Of a stretch of DNA of 64,000 nt, positions 1 to 11,700 are shown one piece after another. The stretch's first letter is position 1; the number at the start of each line of letters is the position of its first letter. Under the pieces are notes generated by a model, which was not told the origin of the DNA, ran no database searches, and was given only the letters and a program-made list of their open reading frames with translations. A program made the position numbers and the translations under genes. The DNA is from Thinopyrum elongatum. Lineage: Eukaryota; Streptophyta; Magnoliopsida; Poales; Poaceae. The stretch covers positions 221,098,296 through 221,162,295 of the forward strand of contig CM022301.1 of NCBI GenBank assembly GCA_011799875.1, written 5' to 3'.

Positions 1-764
1 TCATTGTTACAAATCATTTGTTAGATGTGATTCAGACACTGTCATGGTCCCAACCAATTCATACCACACCTTCAACCAAACGCATCCTAAGACAGTGTCA
101 CAATTTGTACCTAGTATCTAAAAATGTTGCCATCTCATCAGCGGTGCCATTAGAAAATTATTTGGCACCGCTTCAGCAGTTTGTGCAGCCAACTTTGGTC
201 CACACATCCGAGCAGCCAAGCAGTAAAATACTAAATCTTTATGGCACGAAGGAACTGGGCATCCGAGCAACTAGGTGCTCCGGAGTCCGGGTCCCTGATT
301 TTTTTCCGCTGCATCGGCTCGCCAGTGCAGGGCACCGGTGTGAGCTGTAGCAACAGTTGTCTTTACACCGGTTTTGGCATACATAGTGGACGGCCTTAGT
401 GCTATTAGTTCTATGTTACTAAATTTATGCATGTACACACCTGTTAGTATCAATTTGCTGTCATCCAAACACTGTCGCTATGCTATTGCAGTTATATTTA
501 CCTTCCTCATAAAATGTTCAATTTGTTTTTTATAGTACATGAGTAAGAACTTGTAGCATTGTTGTAGTTAATTATAGCTTCTGATGTTTCAGAATTTGGT
601 TGTTGTCTCAGTAGCAATTAATTCATTTGCACATTGATCTTTTTGAGAAGATATGTCATAATTAACCTGTTTCTTCAGTTTTTCAAAATAAGTATTGGTG
701 ATTTTCTATGTTGCTATAAACCCATTTCCCCTACAATTGTTACTGATCTAGTTTTAAATATTAT
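1..764. other. Unassigned AT-rich sequence
   Basis: I recognise no gene, terminal repeat or array here. Short open frames at 18-350 (+) and 271-468 (-) overlap on opposite strands and show no family motif. The position just upstream of decayed exon-like pieces and a CACTA terminus makes interior transposon sequence likely, but that is inference. Confidence 0.4.
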
Positions 765-874
765 AGGATGAACGGAAGTGTTCTTACTTGGAGTGGGTTG
801 ATCAAGAGTGGCCATAGTCTTTGAAGATGTGCCTAGCAAAGCTCTGGAGCATGTATGAGGAAGAGAACAAAGGT

Positions 875-1087
875 AGGCTTAGAGAAAGTGTTGTCAACGC
901 TGAAGAATATTTGAAGATGCAGGACAAAAAGAGGAAGGTGGAGAATGAGCTCAGATTTTTTTAATCAGACTTTGCTAAGATGGTGTTGGCGAAGGAGGAG
1001 GCACTTTCCCAGTTGGCCAGTGCAAAACAGGTTCTTACTGAACTGAAAGCAGAGGTGGATAAGACGAGCTTGGATGATCTCGATTAG
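875..1087 (+). pseudogene. Decayed coiled-coil exon, probably transposon-linked
   Basis: Read in one frame, this stretch gives about 70 residues rich in Glu, Lys, Leu and Ala with a heptad-like pattern (pieces such as ESVVNAEEYLKMQDKKRK and EEALSQLASAKQVLTELKAE), interrupted by one internal TAA after the ELRFF segment and closed by TAG at 1085-1087. It looks like the C-terminal coiled coil of a plant transposon-associated protein; GRF zinc-finger proteins of cereals have such tails, but no zinc finger is visible, so that link is a guess. Upstream bases 760-874 give further similar-looking residues in shifted frames, consistent with decay. No promoter or partner gene can be assigned. Confidence 0.35.
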
Positions 1088-1464
1088 GAAAATGAATATA
1101 TTGTTCTAATATTGTTCTTATGAAGTTGAACTAGCTATATGCTGTACTGTGCTGTTTTCAGGTAGCTATCGTACTGTGATGTATATTTATGTGCCTGATA
1201 TGAAATTGGCAAACAACTGTTCGATATGAAATGTGAATTTGCGTAATACTGGAATTATTAATTGTAAACTAATAAACCTGCTAAATGTGTCATGGAACTT
1301 TGCAAACGGTTCTAGCAGTAAAAGCGCTTGTGATGGATAGCCCAATGCCACACAGTTTTCTTCATCAAATCGTGTGTGATGTAGTTGATAAAAGCAAATG
1401 GTTAACCAAGGCAGAGCGTGTGTGATAGTTACACCAATCACACACGAGCCTATACATAAACCTA

Positions 1465-1728
1465 TGTGGGATGTACATACGAACGGAAACGTTTTCCCTG
1501 GATTGACTGTGTGGGATGTACATACGAACGGAAATGTTTTCCCTAGATTGACTGTGTGGGATGTACACACGAATGGAAACGTTTTCCCTGGATTGACTGT
1601 GTGGGATGTACATAAGAACGGAAACGTACTCCTTGGATTGACTGTGTGTGATATACATACGAACGGAAATGTTTTTCTGGGATTCACCGTGTGGGATGTA
1701 CATACGAACGGAAACGATTGGGTTTGAT
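1465..1728. repeat. 45-bp tandem array, six copies
   Basis: The unit begins TGTGGGATGTACATACGAAC and recurs at 1465, 1510, 1555, 1600, 1645 and 1690, a period of exactly 45 bases. Copies differ by a few substitutions, mostly transitions. Because 45 is a multiple of three, frames stay open on both strands and produce 15-residue repeats; these are by-products of the array, not evidence for a protein. The block lies between two decayed exon-like pieces, probably inside a DNA transposon. Confidence 0.9.
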
Positions 1729-2080
1729 GCCTTGCCCGATCGCACACGAGCTTATTTTGCCCCAGCCTGTGTGCCAGGAGGGCCTATCCCTGACGGTTTC
1801 TGGGTCATGTGGGAAGGACCCCCCTATCGCCCACACTCACTTGGCGACGGTTCCAAATGCCGTCGCGGAAAGGGGTTAAAACCGTTTGTATAGCACCGAC
1901 GCATACCAGTGTAGCGTAGATCGCTCTAGTTAATTAGTTTGGGTATGAGGAACTTCGTTATTTATGTTTACTATAAGTTGCTTGTATTTTGCTAATTATG
2001 CCTCTTTGTTTTCTTAAGTACATTATGTTGCATATTATCATTGAATTCATCAACTGACGATGCAGGTACATAGATCAGAG

Positions 2081-2338
2081 ATGGTGAAGGACTGCTATGC
2101 CGTGTTCGTTGTGAGGGTTCCAGGAGTGTACGACCACTAGCCAAACGCTAAGGCCCAGGTGGACAAGTACCTGGGTGCTAGCCACAGAGGGTTCGACAGC
2201 AGAGCCGAAGCGGAAAATAGTTACTTGAGGTGGACGCTCCGGCAAGAGCGGGAGAGAAACCGTCGGTGCCTCAAGAAGTACTACATAGTTGCGCTCTTGC
2301 TCATGTTGATCGCTCTTCTCTTCTACATCATGGTTTAG
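2081..2338 (+). pseudogene. Viroplasmin/RNase H1 N-terminal-like small protein, one stop
   Basis: From ATG 2081 to TAG 2336-2338 the frame encodes 85 positions with a single internal TAG at 2138-2140. The N-terminal part (YAVFVVRVPGVYDH, then a K-Y-L-G-A-S-H-R-G-F segment and a basic Arg-rich stretch) resembles the viroplasmin-like domain also found at the N-terminus of RNase H1, a small hybrid-binding fold. That domain normally has Trp-Pro after the VYD segment, so the stop is plausibly TGG changed to TAG. The last 19 residues (YYIVALLLMLIALLFYIMV) form one hydrophobic segment that could act as a C-terminal membrane anchor. Cereal transposon-associated proteins often carry this domain. Probably a dead transposon gene. 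Confidence 0.5.
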
Positions 2339-2450
2339 ATAGAGATGATGAAACTTGTGTGTGTGCCATGACCATGCAGTTGCATTTATTCAAGACATGA
2401 CATGACTTGTGTATCGCTATTTTCGAGATGTGATGATATTTGTGTTGAAT

Positions 2451-2472
2451 GATGATGATGATGATGATGATG
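2451..2472 (+). repeat. (GAT)7 microsatellite
   Basis: Seven GAT units in a row. On the minus strand they create a false His run in an open frame covering 2386-2634. Confidence 0.9.
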
Positions 2473-2604
2473 GTATGATGAGACTACTGTATATGTATGA
2501 TATGATGAGAATAGTGCATGTTTATTATGATCTGATGAAACTACTGTATAGAGCATGTACAAATACATCACAAATACGTAGAGGGGAAATAAATCTGTGA
2601 AAGC

Positions 2605-2802
2605 AGGAATATTAGCAGTAGTGCTGGTAGGCATCTAGCGGCAGCGCTTGCTTTGGCGCAGCGCTACAGATTGTTAGTAGTAGCGCTGGTCTAGGCAGCG
2701 CTACTGCTAAAACTTAGCTTTAGCGCGTTAGCAGTAGCGCTGCCTCCAGCGCTACTACTATAGGTATTTCAAGCGCTACTAGTAGGCTTTCTCCTAGTAG
2801 TG
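2605..2802. mobile_element. CACTA transposon terminus with subterminal repeats
   Basis: The block ends at 2802 with CTCCTAGTAGTG, the reverse complement of a CACTACTAGGAG-type CACTA terminal repeat. Inside it are at least six direct and inverted copies of a motif like GCAGTAGCGCTG, the subterminal repeat pattern that En/Spm-type transposases bind. The other end lies outside the window, so bases 1-2604 may belong to this element. It abuts the broken reading frame of a gypsy element at 2803, consistent with insertion into that element. Its 3-bp target duplication cannot be checked. Confidence 0.75.
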
Positions 2803-3653
2803 GGTTTAGCATCAGGCTCCATATTAATTTTGTGCTGACATAGAGTGGGACTAATGTCTTTAAGATCATCAAGAGTATATCCAATAGCGGCTCGGTGCTT
2901 CTTTAGAGTTTTCAATAATTTCTTTTCCTCATGCTCTGAAAGGTTAGTATTAATAATAACAGGATATATCTTCTTTTCATCAAGATAAGCATATTTCAGA
3001 ATATTAGGTAATTGTTTAAGCTCAAACACGGGATCACCCTTGGGTGGAGGAAGATCCCCAAGAATCTCAACAGGCAAGTTGTGTTTCAAAACAGGCATTT
3101 GGTTAAAGAATATTTCATCTAATTCCTTCCTTTCATTCATGAACATATCATTTTCATGGTCTAGCAAATATTGTTCTAAAGGATCAGTAGGAGGCACAGC
3201 AATAGAAGCAAGACCAATAATTTTATCTTTATTAGGCAATTCTTTATCATGGGGTTGTCTATGAAATTTAGAGAAATTAAAATCATGAGACACATCCCCA
3301 AAACTTACAGTAACAATTTCTTTCTCACAATATATTTTGGCATTAACAGTGTTCAAGAAAGGTCTACCAAATATAATGGGACAAAAATCATCTTGTTGGG
3401 AACCAAGAACTAGAAAATCAGTAGGGTATTTTATTTTCCCACACAATACTTCAACATCTCTAATAATCCCAATTGGCGATATAGTATCTCTATTAGCAAG
3501 CTTAATAGTAACATCAATATCTTCTATTTCAGCAGGTGCAATATCATTCATAATTTCTTGATATAAAGTAAAGGGAATTGCACTCACACTAGCACCCACA
3601 TCACATAAGCCATGATAACAATGATCTCCTATTTCAACAGAAACAACAGGCAT
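2803..3653 (-). pseudogene. Gypsy protease and start of pol, truncated
   Basis: The frame opens around MPVVSVEIGDHCYHGLCDVG and contains DVGASVSAIPF, which fits the retropepsin catalytic Asp-x-Gly-Ala/Ser motif, followed about 70 residues later by IIFGRPFLN, a match to the conserved protease C-terminal segment. The linker to reverse transcriptase follows (LKDISPTLCQHKIN, normally just before RT). The frame runs into the CACTA terminus at 2803, losing RT, RNase H and integrase; the last residues of the open frame, read through 2769-2802, are transposon-encoded. Between this block and gag (3654-3945) the protein continues in another frame with a stop near 3700. Confidence 0.75.
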
Positions 3654-3945
3654 GCCAACAACAGGTCTATGTTTATCTTTAGTATCAGGTTTGGCAATTC
3701 ACAGAAATAAATAACGTGCCCATCAATATTATCGACCAAGAGATTTTTAACCATAGCAATACTAGGTTCAACTTTAGTTTGTTCAGGGGGTGTAGGTGTT
3801 CTAGTATAACTCTTACGAACCACAGCTGAAGCTTTAGCATGTTCCTTTATTCTCACAGGGAAAGGTGGTTTCTCAATATAAGCAATAGGAACAATAGGAT
3901 CAACATTATAATTAATTGTTTCTTCTTCAGCTTTAATTGGTTCTA

Positions 3946-4797
3946 CTACTTCACTTCAATGGGAGGATGATATTTAAACCACTTCTCTTTAGGGAGATCA
4001 ACATGAGTAGCAAATGAGTCACAGAAAGAAGCTACTATCTCAGAGTCGAGTCCATATTTAGTGCTAAATTCACGGAAAGCATTGGTATCCATAAAAGATT
4101 TAACACAATCAAACTTGAGGTTTATACCTGACTCCTTACCTTCGTCGAGTTCCCAATCTTCAGAGTTGCATTTAATTCTTTCCAATAAATCCCATTTGAA
4201 TTCAATAGTCTTCTTCATAAAAGAACCAGTATAAGAAGTATCGAGAATGGATTGATCATTACGAGAAAGCCGAGCATAAAAATCCTTAATAATAATTTCT
4301 CTTGAGAGATCATGATTGGGGCATGAATATAACATTGACTTAAGCCTCCCCCAAGCTTCAGCGATACTTTCTCCTTCACGAGGCCAAAAATTAAAAATAT
4401 AATTCCAATCACGATGAACTAGATGCATAGGATAAAACTTCTGATGAAATTCCAATTTCAATCGGTTGCAGTTCCAAGTTCCAATATCATCGCATAGCCT
4501 ATACCATGTCAATGCCTTCTCCTTCAAAGATAAAGGGAATACCTTCTTCTTGACTTCATCCTCGGGCAAACCTACAAGCTTAAATAATCCACAAACTTCA
4601 TCCACATAGATTAGATGCATATCAGGATGTAATGTTCCATCTCCTGCATAAGGATTAGCTAGAAGTTTCTCTATCATACCAGAAGGAATTTCATAATAAA
4701 TATTTTCAGTAGGTTCAGTAGGTTGAGGGGCAACTCTTTGCTGTTCCGGTCGGAGTGAAGATACCCTGAACAAACCCCTCAAAGGATTATTTTCCAT
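3946..4797 (-). pseudogene. Gypsy gag (capsid) polyprotein
   Basis: This 283-residue frame matches retrotransposon gag proteins. It has a short N-terminal leader (MENNPLRGLFRVSSLRPEQQ), then the capsid segment with FPLSLKEKALTWYRLCDD and FHQKFYPMHLV, the usual W-rich packaging-domain pattern, and a helical segment around REGESIAEAWGRLKSMLYSC. It begins about 65 bases from the primer-binding site on the minus strand, as expected for the first gene. A stop at 3946-3948 ends it early: the following sequence continues the protein in a different frame, so it is a frameshifted gag rather than a complete polyprotein. No zinc knuckle is seen in this stretch. Confidence 0.8.
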
Positions 4798-4862
4798 AGC
4801 AACAGGTGACAGTAAATTTCAGCACAATATATAAATGTTTCCTTACCAAAGGCGCTTCACTC

Positions 4863-4878
4863 CACGGCAACGGCGCCA
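4863..4878 (-). other. Primer-binding site, tRNA-Asp type
   Basis: The minus strand reads TGGCGCCGTTGCCGTG, complementary to the 3' end of plant tRNA-Asp except for one base. It lies just inside the LTR and upstream of gag, which fixes the orientation of this element as minus. Confidence 0.8.
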
Positions 4879-4889
4879 GAAAAGAGTCT

Positions 4890-5902
4890 TGATGACCCAC
4901 AAGTATAGGGGATCTATCGTAGTCCTTTTGATAAGTAAGAGTGTCGAACCCAACGAGGAGCAGAAGGAAATGACAAGCGGTTTTCAGCAAGGTATTCTCT
5001 GCAAGCACTGACATTATCGGTAACGGATAGTTTTGTGATAAGATAATTCGTAACGGGTAACAAGTAACAAGTGTAACTAAGGTGCAGCATGGTGGCCCAA
5101 TCCTTTTTGTAGCAAAGGACAAGCCTAGATGAACTCTTATATAAAGCGAAGCGCTCCCGAGGACACACGGGAATTATTGTCAAGTTAATTTTCATCATGC
5201 TCATATGATTCGCGTTCGTTACTTTGATAATTTGATATGTGGGTGGACCGGTGCTTGGGTGCTGTCCTTACTTGGACAAGCCTCCCAGTTATGATTAACC
5301 TCTCTCGCAAGCATCCGCAACTACAAAAGAAGAATTAAGATAAATCTAACCATAGCATGAAACATATGGATCCAAATCAGCCCCTTACGAAGCAACGCAT
5401 AAACTAGGGTTTAAGCTTCTGTCACTCTAGCAACCCATCATCTACTTATTACTTCCCAATGCCTTCCCCTAGGCCCAAACAATGGTGAAGTGTCATGTAG
5501 TCGATGTTCACATAACACCACTAGAGGAAAGACAACATACATCTCATCAAAATATCGAATGAATACCAAATTCACATGATTACTTATAACAAGACTTCTC
5601 CCATGTCCTCAGGAACAAACGTAACTACTCACAAAGCATATTCATGTTCATAATCAGAGGGGTATTGAATAGCATTAACGATCTGAACATATGATCTTCC
5701 ACCGAATAAACCAACTAGCATCCACTACAAGGAGTAATCAACACTACTAGCAACCCACAGGTACCAATCTAAGGTTTTGAGACAAAGATCAGATACAAGA
5801 GATGAACTAGGGTTTGAGAGGAGATGGTGCTGGTGAATATGTTGATGGATATTGACCCCCTCTCGATGAGAGGATCGTTGGTGATGACGATGGCTTCGAT
5901 TT
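4890..5902 (-). repeat. Partial 5' LTR of gypsy element 1
   Basis: Starting a few bases beyond the primer-binding site, about 1 kb is LTR-like: it contains TGATGACCCACAAGTATAGG, a sequence frequent at gypsy LTR ends in Triticeae. It is cut at 5902 by another LTR that starts TGTAACATCC. The missing portion was not found elsewhere in the window. Confidence 0.65.
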
Positions 5903-8142
5903 TGTAACATCCCCAGCATCACACTACAGTAATCCCTTATGATCAGTGCCAAGTCATCTTGATTTACAAAGCTTAATCATGTTGGATAAATATCTCATTT
6001 CAAATTCTTCTCTGAATCCAATTCAAATTCAAAGTGCAATTTGAAGTTGCTCAAAAGTTGCTGGGAAAATGTTCACCATCTAGCAAATATTCCAAAACAA
6101 ATTGTTGTTAAGGAAAACAACATCACCTAAATGATATTTGAGCAGAAGCATTTGAAACAGTGCCAAAATAGCACTTTACATGCCATATTCATTTTTGAAA
6201 AAAAAAATCCAAATGAATTCCAAAATTGCCCAAACCTTTTGTGGCAGTGCACATTATTCCTTAGCATTTGTTTTTGCCAGCCACACATTTGTTGCTAAGT
6301 CATTTGATGGCTATTTTAAACGCAAAAGACTGCAGGAAAAAGAAAACAGAAGAATAAAACGGGAAAAAGGGAAACGCTACTGTGGACGGGGCCTAAGTCC
6401 ACAGTGCGGCCCAGCCCACAGCGCCCGCCTCTCTCCTCTCTCTCTCCCCGCGTGTCGTCACCGCCGTGGGCGCGAGCGCATGCACCGGCCGGACACTGAC
6501 ACGGCGACGCCCGCGGCCAGGCAAGGGTATAAGGCCGAACCCCTCAGTCTCCCCTCCATCCTCATCCACTTCTTCCCCTCTCCCTCGCTCTCTCTCGCTC
6601 GCTCGCGAGCTTCCCCGAGCGGATCTGTCGCTGCTTGCCGTCGATCTCGCGGCCAACGACATCGCCTCACCTCGCCACCATGCCCCGCGTCTTCACCATC
6701 GTCGACCACCTCGTCCTCGTCCACGAGCACGAGACCGGAGCCACCGCAGTGAGCGAATCGGGCCACCCCCTTTCGCTTCTGCCGCCGGTGATCCCCGTCG
6801 TCTCCAGCGAACCCTGCAGCTACTAACCAGTCGAGGGCTTTCCTTAGCCGCAAGGTGAGACGCAGCTCCTCCCCGCTCTCTTCTCCTCGCCCCGGCGTGC
6901 CCGTAGCCGCCGTTCCATGTAAGCCCGAGCCCGTCGCCACGGAGCTCGTCGCCGGCGAGGCTCCGGTGACCAAATGGACACGGGCTCGCTTCCGTTAGCT
7001 TCACCGCGTCGCATAGAGCACGCCTAGCCCTTCCGTTCGAGTTGCTTCACGCCGTAGCTCCGTTTCCGTCGAGCACCCGTGCACGCCACCGCCTCCGCCG
7101 CTCGCCGGCGCTGATTTCGGCCAAGTCCGGCGATGCCACGGCCACCACTGGACGCGGCACTGACAGGTCGTTCGAATGAGCCTAGCCCGCTCCTCCCCGA
7201 GCCCTGTATGCATTTTCTGACGAGGGCAGAGCCGTGCCGCCGTGTATCAGCCTCGCCGGCATTAAGCCGCTGGCCACCACCGACGTGGCTGGTCTGGGGC
7301 TACCCCAGGGTCACTGCCAGTGGCCCCACGGGCCCAGTTGACTGGGTTGACCCAGTCAACTGCTGACTAGGCACCCCAGTGCCACTGACATGCAGGCCCC
7401 ACCGCATAGTTAAGTTAATTAAAACATTTTATAAATAAAAGTAATTAGTAAATACTAATCAGTCACTGACATGTGGGGCCCTGCTACTAATTAACCTCAG
7501 TTTAGTTTAAATAAACTCTGTTTAATACTAACAGAGGCTGACAAGTGAGTCCCAGTGGCCCCACTAGTCAGATTTGACTCTGGTCAGCCGGGTTTGAACT
7601 GCTGACGTCACCTTACACTGTTTTGGATAATTCGAATTAAATAATTCCAGAATTTCCAGAAAATGCTAAAATCTTTGAAAAATCATAGAAAATAATCCGT
7701 AACTCGGATGGAAAAACTTTATACATGAAAGTTGCTCAGAAAAATCCCACGAATCCAACCGTGCCATCGGTTTACGTGTCGGGACCCTCTAAGTAGGTGA
7801 ACCCACAACTTTTTACCCATTTCCAGTAGATGAATAGTGCATATATACCGGTTAATAAATCCAACTTTAATCCTAAAATAACTAAAATGATTTAGACATG
7901 TCTTTAGGCAACCCTGCACTGCACGTTAGCATGATACGCTCTGTGTTGCATATGTTTGCTGTGTATTTATCTGTTTCGTCCCCCTCTTTTCTCTCGATAG
8001 ACCCCGGTACCGACGCAGTCCCCAAGACCGACACAGCTCCGGAGATCGACTACACCCCTGATGACCAGACTTTTGCAGCAGAGCTTCCAGGAAAGCACCC
8101 CCCCTTTGAACATACCGATATCGCCTATTCTTTCTCTCTTAT
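5903..8142 (+). mobile_element. Gypsy element 2, LTR left part
   Basis: The segment starts TGTAACATCCCC and stops at TAT, the target site of the CACTA inserted at 8143; the LTR resumes at 21542. Joined, the LTR is about 4.2 kb, begins with TG, ends with CA at 23468, and is followed by a tRNA-Met primer-binding site. A GC-rich block (6380-7370) follows a probable TATA box, as expected for the transcribed part of a large plant LTR. Open frames in the GC-rich block occur on both strands and show no family motif. Confidence 0.7.
6525..6533 (+). promoter_or_regulatory. Probable LTR TATA box
   Basis: GGGTATAAG sits at the start of the pyrimidine-rich, GC-rich part of the LTR, about 620 bases from the LTR start, a plausible U3/R boundary. 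This is inferred from position and composition only. Confidence 0.45.
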
Positions 8143-8350
8143 CACTAGTAGAAAAAGGCCCATTTGTCCCAGTTCATAAGGCCCATTTGTCCCGGTTCGG
8201 GAACCGGGACTAAAGGGTCGGGACTAAAGCCCAACACCTTTAGTCCCGGTTCTTATACGAACCGGGACAGATGGGGCTCCACATGGCCGCTGCGGCGAGC
8301 CCAGAGAGGAGGGCCTTTAGTCCCGGTTGGTAACACCAACCGGGACCAAA
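8143..8350. repeat. CACTA left TIR and subterminal repeats
   Basis: After the terminal CACTAGTAGAAAA there are at least five copies of a motif of the form GTCCCGGTT...AACCGGGAC, several of them palindromic (for example TCCCGGTTCGGGAACCGGGA near 8193). These are the expected transposase-binding repeats. Confidence 0.85.
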
Positions 8351-8404
8351 GATCATCCATGTGTCAGCAGCTCAGGAGCTAGGGTTTTTGATTTTTTTTT
8401 GAAA

Positions 8405-8415
8405 GGGGGGGGGGG
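8405..8415 (+). repeat. G11 homopolymer
   Basis: Eleven consecutive G residues inside the CACTA, just past the subterminal block. Such runs are prone to length error in sequencing. Confidence 0.9.
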
Positions 8416-8722
8416 TTTGGGGTTTTGTAGGGTTAATTTAGGGGTTTCATATATTGTGTTAGCTAGCTAATAGCTAGAGAGAAGTGTCCTCTCTTATCTC
8501 GTGCTTGGTCGATGCTACGTACTATACGTATAGAGAGGACCTCGACACGCTAGCTAGTAAGCAAATGAAGGAAACCATTAAGTACACAAGATCGTCATGA
8601 ACATATACAGAGAGAAGTGATTGACCTCCTCCTTCTCCGAGAGATTGGTCGAACAACAAGTTTTCGTATATCTATCCGACACTACTAGCTACATATATAC
8701 AATATAAGATCTCTTACAATCC

Positions 8723-11700
8723 CTAACATTTGATGTCAAGTTCCACATAGTATTCTCCGGCTGGATTGATGACGTGGTCAAGAAAGAATCCCGCCAATTC
8801 CTCTTGAATTGCTTTTATGCGATCTTGTGGTAGGAGTTCATCCCGCATCTGCCAAATCTAATTTGAAGAAGGGGGTCAATACATATATATGAATGAAACT
8901 CAACACAAATGATGGTAATAAAATAAAATTGTGAATATTATTGCTTACGCACTTCATATTTTTTTTCGGAGTAGCCCCGCTTAGAGGTCGTCGCGTTGTA
9001 GATGTACTCGCAAATGTAGTATCCACAAAAATTATTCCCGCCTTCCTGCCACAACCACTTTACAAGAAATAAAGGTCAATCAAACTGATAATCAAGCATT
9101 ATAAATGCTATTGATGAAACTAGCTAGAATCAATGGGAGATGCGTGGAACTAGCTAGTAGTACTTACTTTCGGGTGTGTAAATCGCAGCTCCCCCGGCAG
9201 TCCCGGAGCTTCTGCGGTGAACACTTTCCAAACCCTGCGAGACAAAGAAAATAATTACTTGGTATCAGGAAATGAACAAAGTTGCCGATATGGTGCGATA
9301 ATGATCGATTGAACTTACTTCTGGAGCATTTCAGTCATGGCCGCATACTCCTTGGGATCTTTTCATCTTGAGTCTAAGACGGTTACTAGTACCTGCTCAA
9401 GCTTAATCTCTAGGAGAATAAAGTGGAAGCTGCGCACACATGCATAACTCATCAATTACATTACTATAACCTCGAGTAATAAGGGAAACCGAATATGCAG
9501 AAGACAGTAACACTCACTTGAAGTTGTAAGGAAAGAGTATTTTATCTTTGTTTTGATTTTTAATCAACGATTGTAGCAAGTTGGCCTTGGTTTCTTTCGC
9601 ATGATATGTAACCGTCCATTCATCTATGAGATTTGTGTTAATGAACCCAATATCATAGATTTGTGCATTTCTGCATTCGATGATCTTCAATCTGCATAAT
9701 ATAGTGAGGATAATTATATATACATGCAATGAAAGAGCTGAGCTATATATAGAGACTTAATTACAGAAGTATAGTACTTACAGACAGTAGCAAGTGATGA
9801 TTATTTTATCGAGGTCCTTTTGATTGAAAAACTGGAAGAACTCCTCAAATGGAATAGACAACAGATCAATTCCAATGAGGTCGTGCTCCTCTTTAACTCT
9901 CAGCGTCAAAATATCCTTCCCGGACTTGCAGGTGTCCATGTACCACTTATGGAATATTCGCATCATCGTTGTTAGAGGAGGATCACCAGGTCTGACGAGA
10001 GGCTTCCCGTACTGGTATTTGTGTTCGTCCACCTCCATTGTATCAAAATGTGCATCGTCGGGTAGGTAATCACCAGGATTGGTACCGGGCAGCATCCCCG
10101 GCAGATTTGCGACGATATCGCTAGACACCTTGAGCGGGGGGCACGATTGGTTTGCCTGTTCAACGAGCTGTTCAATTTTTTTCCCTCTTCTTCATTGTTG
10201 TAACCTTTTGTCACTTGAAGTAGTTCCCGACCGGCGCGCTCCTTCCACTGCCTTTTTCAGAGCGCGGACATGGTTGTCATCTGGCGGAGGCGGTGGTGGT
10301 CGCTTCAGGTTCTTCAAAGTGCGCTTCAATTTCATCGGATCCATCTTCTCCTCCGGAGGTGGATTTTTCTTTGCAAAAAAGTCCTTCACTTGGGCTTGAC
10401 AGATCTCCTCGTTTTCCTCCTCGGTCATCTCGTATGGTAATCTATCTAGAGGCTTGATAGATGGACCGAATTTGTATTGCCTCCCGCCTCTGGCTGTACT
10501 GCTAGATGCCGGCCGAGCAGCCGGAGCGGCTGCGGCTGTCTTCCTTCGTTGCTTACGAGGCGGAGAAGGAGGCGGAGTGCTACGACGCGCCGGAGCAACC
10601 GGAGCGGCGGCGGCTGTCTTCCGCTGTTATTGACGAGGCGGAGAGGAGGCGGGCTGCTCGGATGCGCCGGCGCAGGCGGAGAAGGAGGCGGAGTGCCGCC
10701 ACGCGCCGGGCAACCGGAGAAGGAGGCGGAGTGCCCTGATCACTCGCCAGAGGAGGAGGCGGAGTGCCCTGACTCGCCGAAGGAGGAGGCGGAGGCGTCT
10801 AGTTCGGAAGGTTGATGAGCTCCTTCCGCCATAGACATGGAGTCTTTAGAGCAAGACCCAGCTGAGTCTCCCCTTCACCGGTAGGGTGGTCAAGCTCGAG
10901 CTCCTCAAATCCCTCCGTTATTTCATTGACCATCACAACAGCATAGCCTTCTGGAATCGGAAGGCAGTGAAAAGTTGCACCGGGTCCAGAAGGTGCAACA
11001 GAGCCGACAGCCGCCTTGACTTTGAGGTGCTGCCATTGCGTCATAAGGTGGCAATCTTGAGCCTCCGTGATAGCATCCACGGGGTAGCTGGGAGCTGTGA
11101 AGTGAGGCTGCTGAAGGAGCTCGGTGGAAGCCACGCTGCTTCTCCGTTGAGATGGCGGGGTAGCTTCAGGGGTAGCTTCGGCAGGTCGCTGCCTCTGAAC
11201 TAGTGCTTGTTCCTCTAGCGCTCGTACCCTTGCATTCAGCTTCTGCAGTTTGGTCTGCTCCACTTTCCTCCTCCTCTCCCGGGTTTTGTAACCGCCTGCG
11301 CTGGGAAACCCTTCCTTCCACGCAACGGAGCCTGTCGTGCCTCGTGTTCGTCCTGGGTGCTCAGGATTCCCGAGGGCCTGTGTGAGCTCGTCATTCTCTC
11401 TGTCGGGAACGAACGTCCCTTGCTGCGCTGCAACGATATACTTCTGAAGCTTCTTGACGGGTATTTCAAGTTGCTCCTTCGTCTAACGGCACTTCCCTGT
11501 TTCAGGGTCCAAGGTTCCCCCAACCCCGAAGAACCAAGTCCTTGAACGGTCTGGCCAGTTCAATGTCTCTGGTTCGACCCCTTTATCAAGCAGGTCCTTC
11601 TCAGCCTTGTCCCACAACGGCCGTGCTTTGAGGTAGCCACCTGACCCCGTGTGATGGTCATACTCCTTCTTTGCAGCATTTTTCTTGTTTGTCGCTGACA

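Larger units (their letters stand above)
2803..5902 (-). mobile_element. Ty3-gypsy retrotransposon 1, truncated both ends
   Basis: Order on the minus strand is LTR (4890-5902, cut by another LTR at 5903), primer-binding site complementary to tRNA-Asp (4863-4878), gag (3946-4797), protease region (2803-3653), then truncation by the CACTA terminus at 2802. This is the layout of a Ty3-gypsy element of the Athila/Fatima sort common in Triticeae; I do not assign a named family. Frame changes between gag and protease mean it is not autonomous. Confidence 0.8.

Noticed and set aside
1187..1747. 186-aa and 126-aa minus frames with repeated VCTSHTVNP and MYIPHSQS units
   Set aside because: Products of the 45-bp tandem array, which keeps several frames open at once.
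2386..2634. Minus-strand frame with a His run
   Set aside because: The His run is only the complement of the (GAT)7 microsatellite.
6180..7366. Overlapping open frames on both strands in GC-rich LTR sequence
   Set aside because: High GC lengthens open frames on every strand; the block is the transcribed part of a gypsy LTR and shows no protein family signature.
10477..10815. Plus-strand Arg/Gly-rich frame
   Set aside because: Antisense of the Pro-rich linker of the CACTA ORF2 gene.
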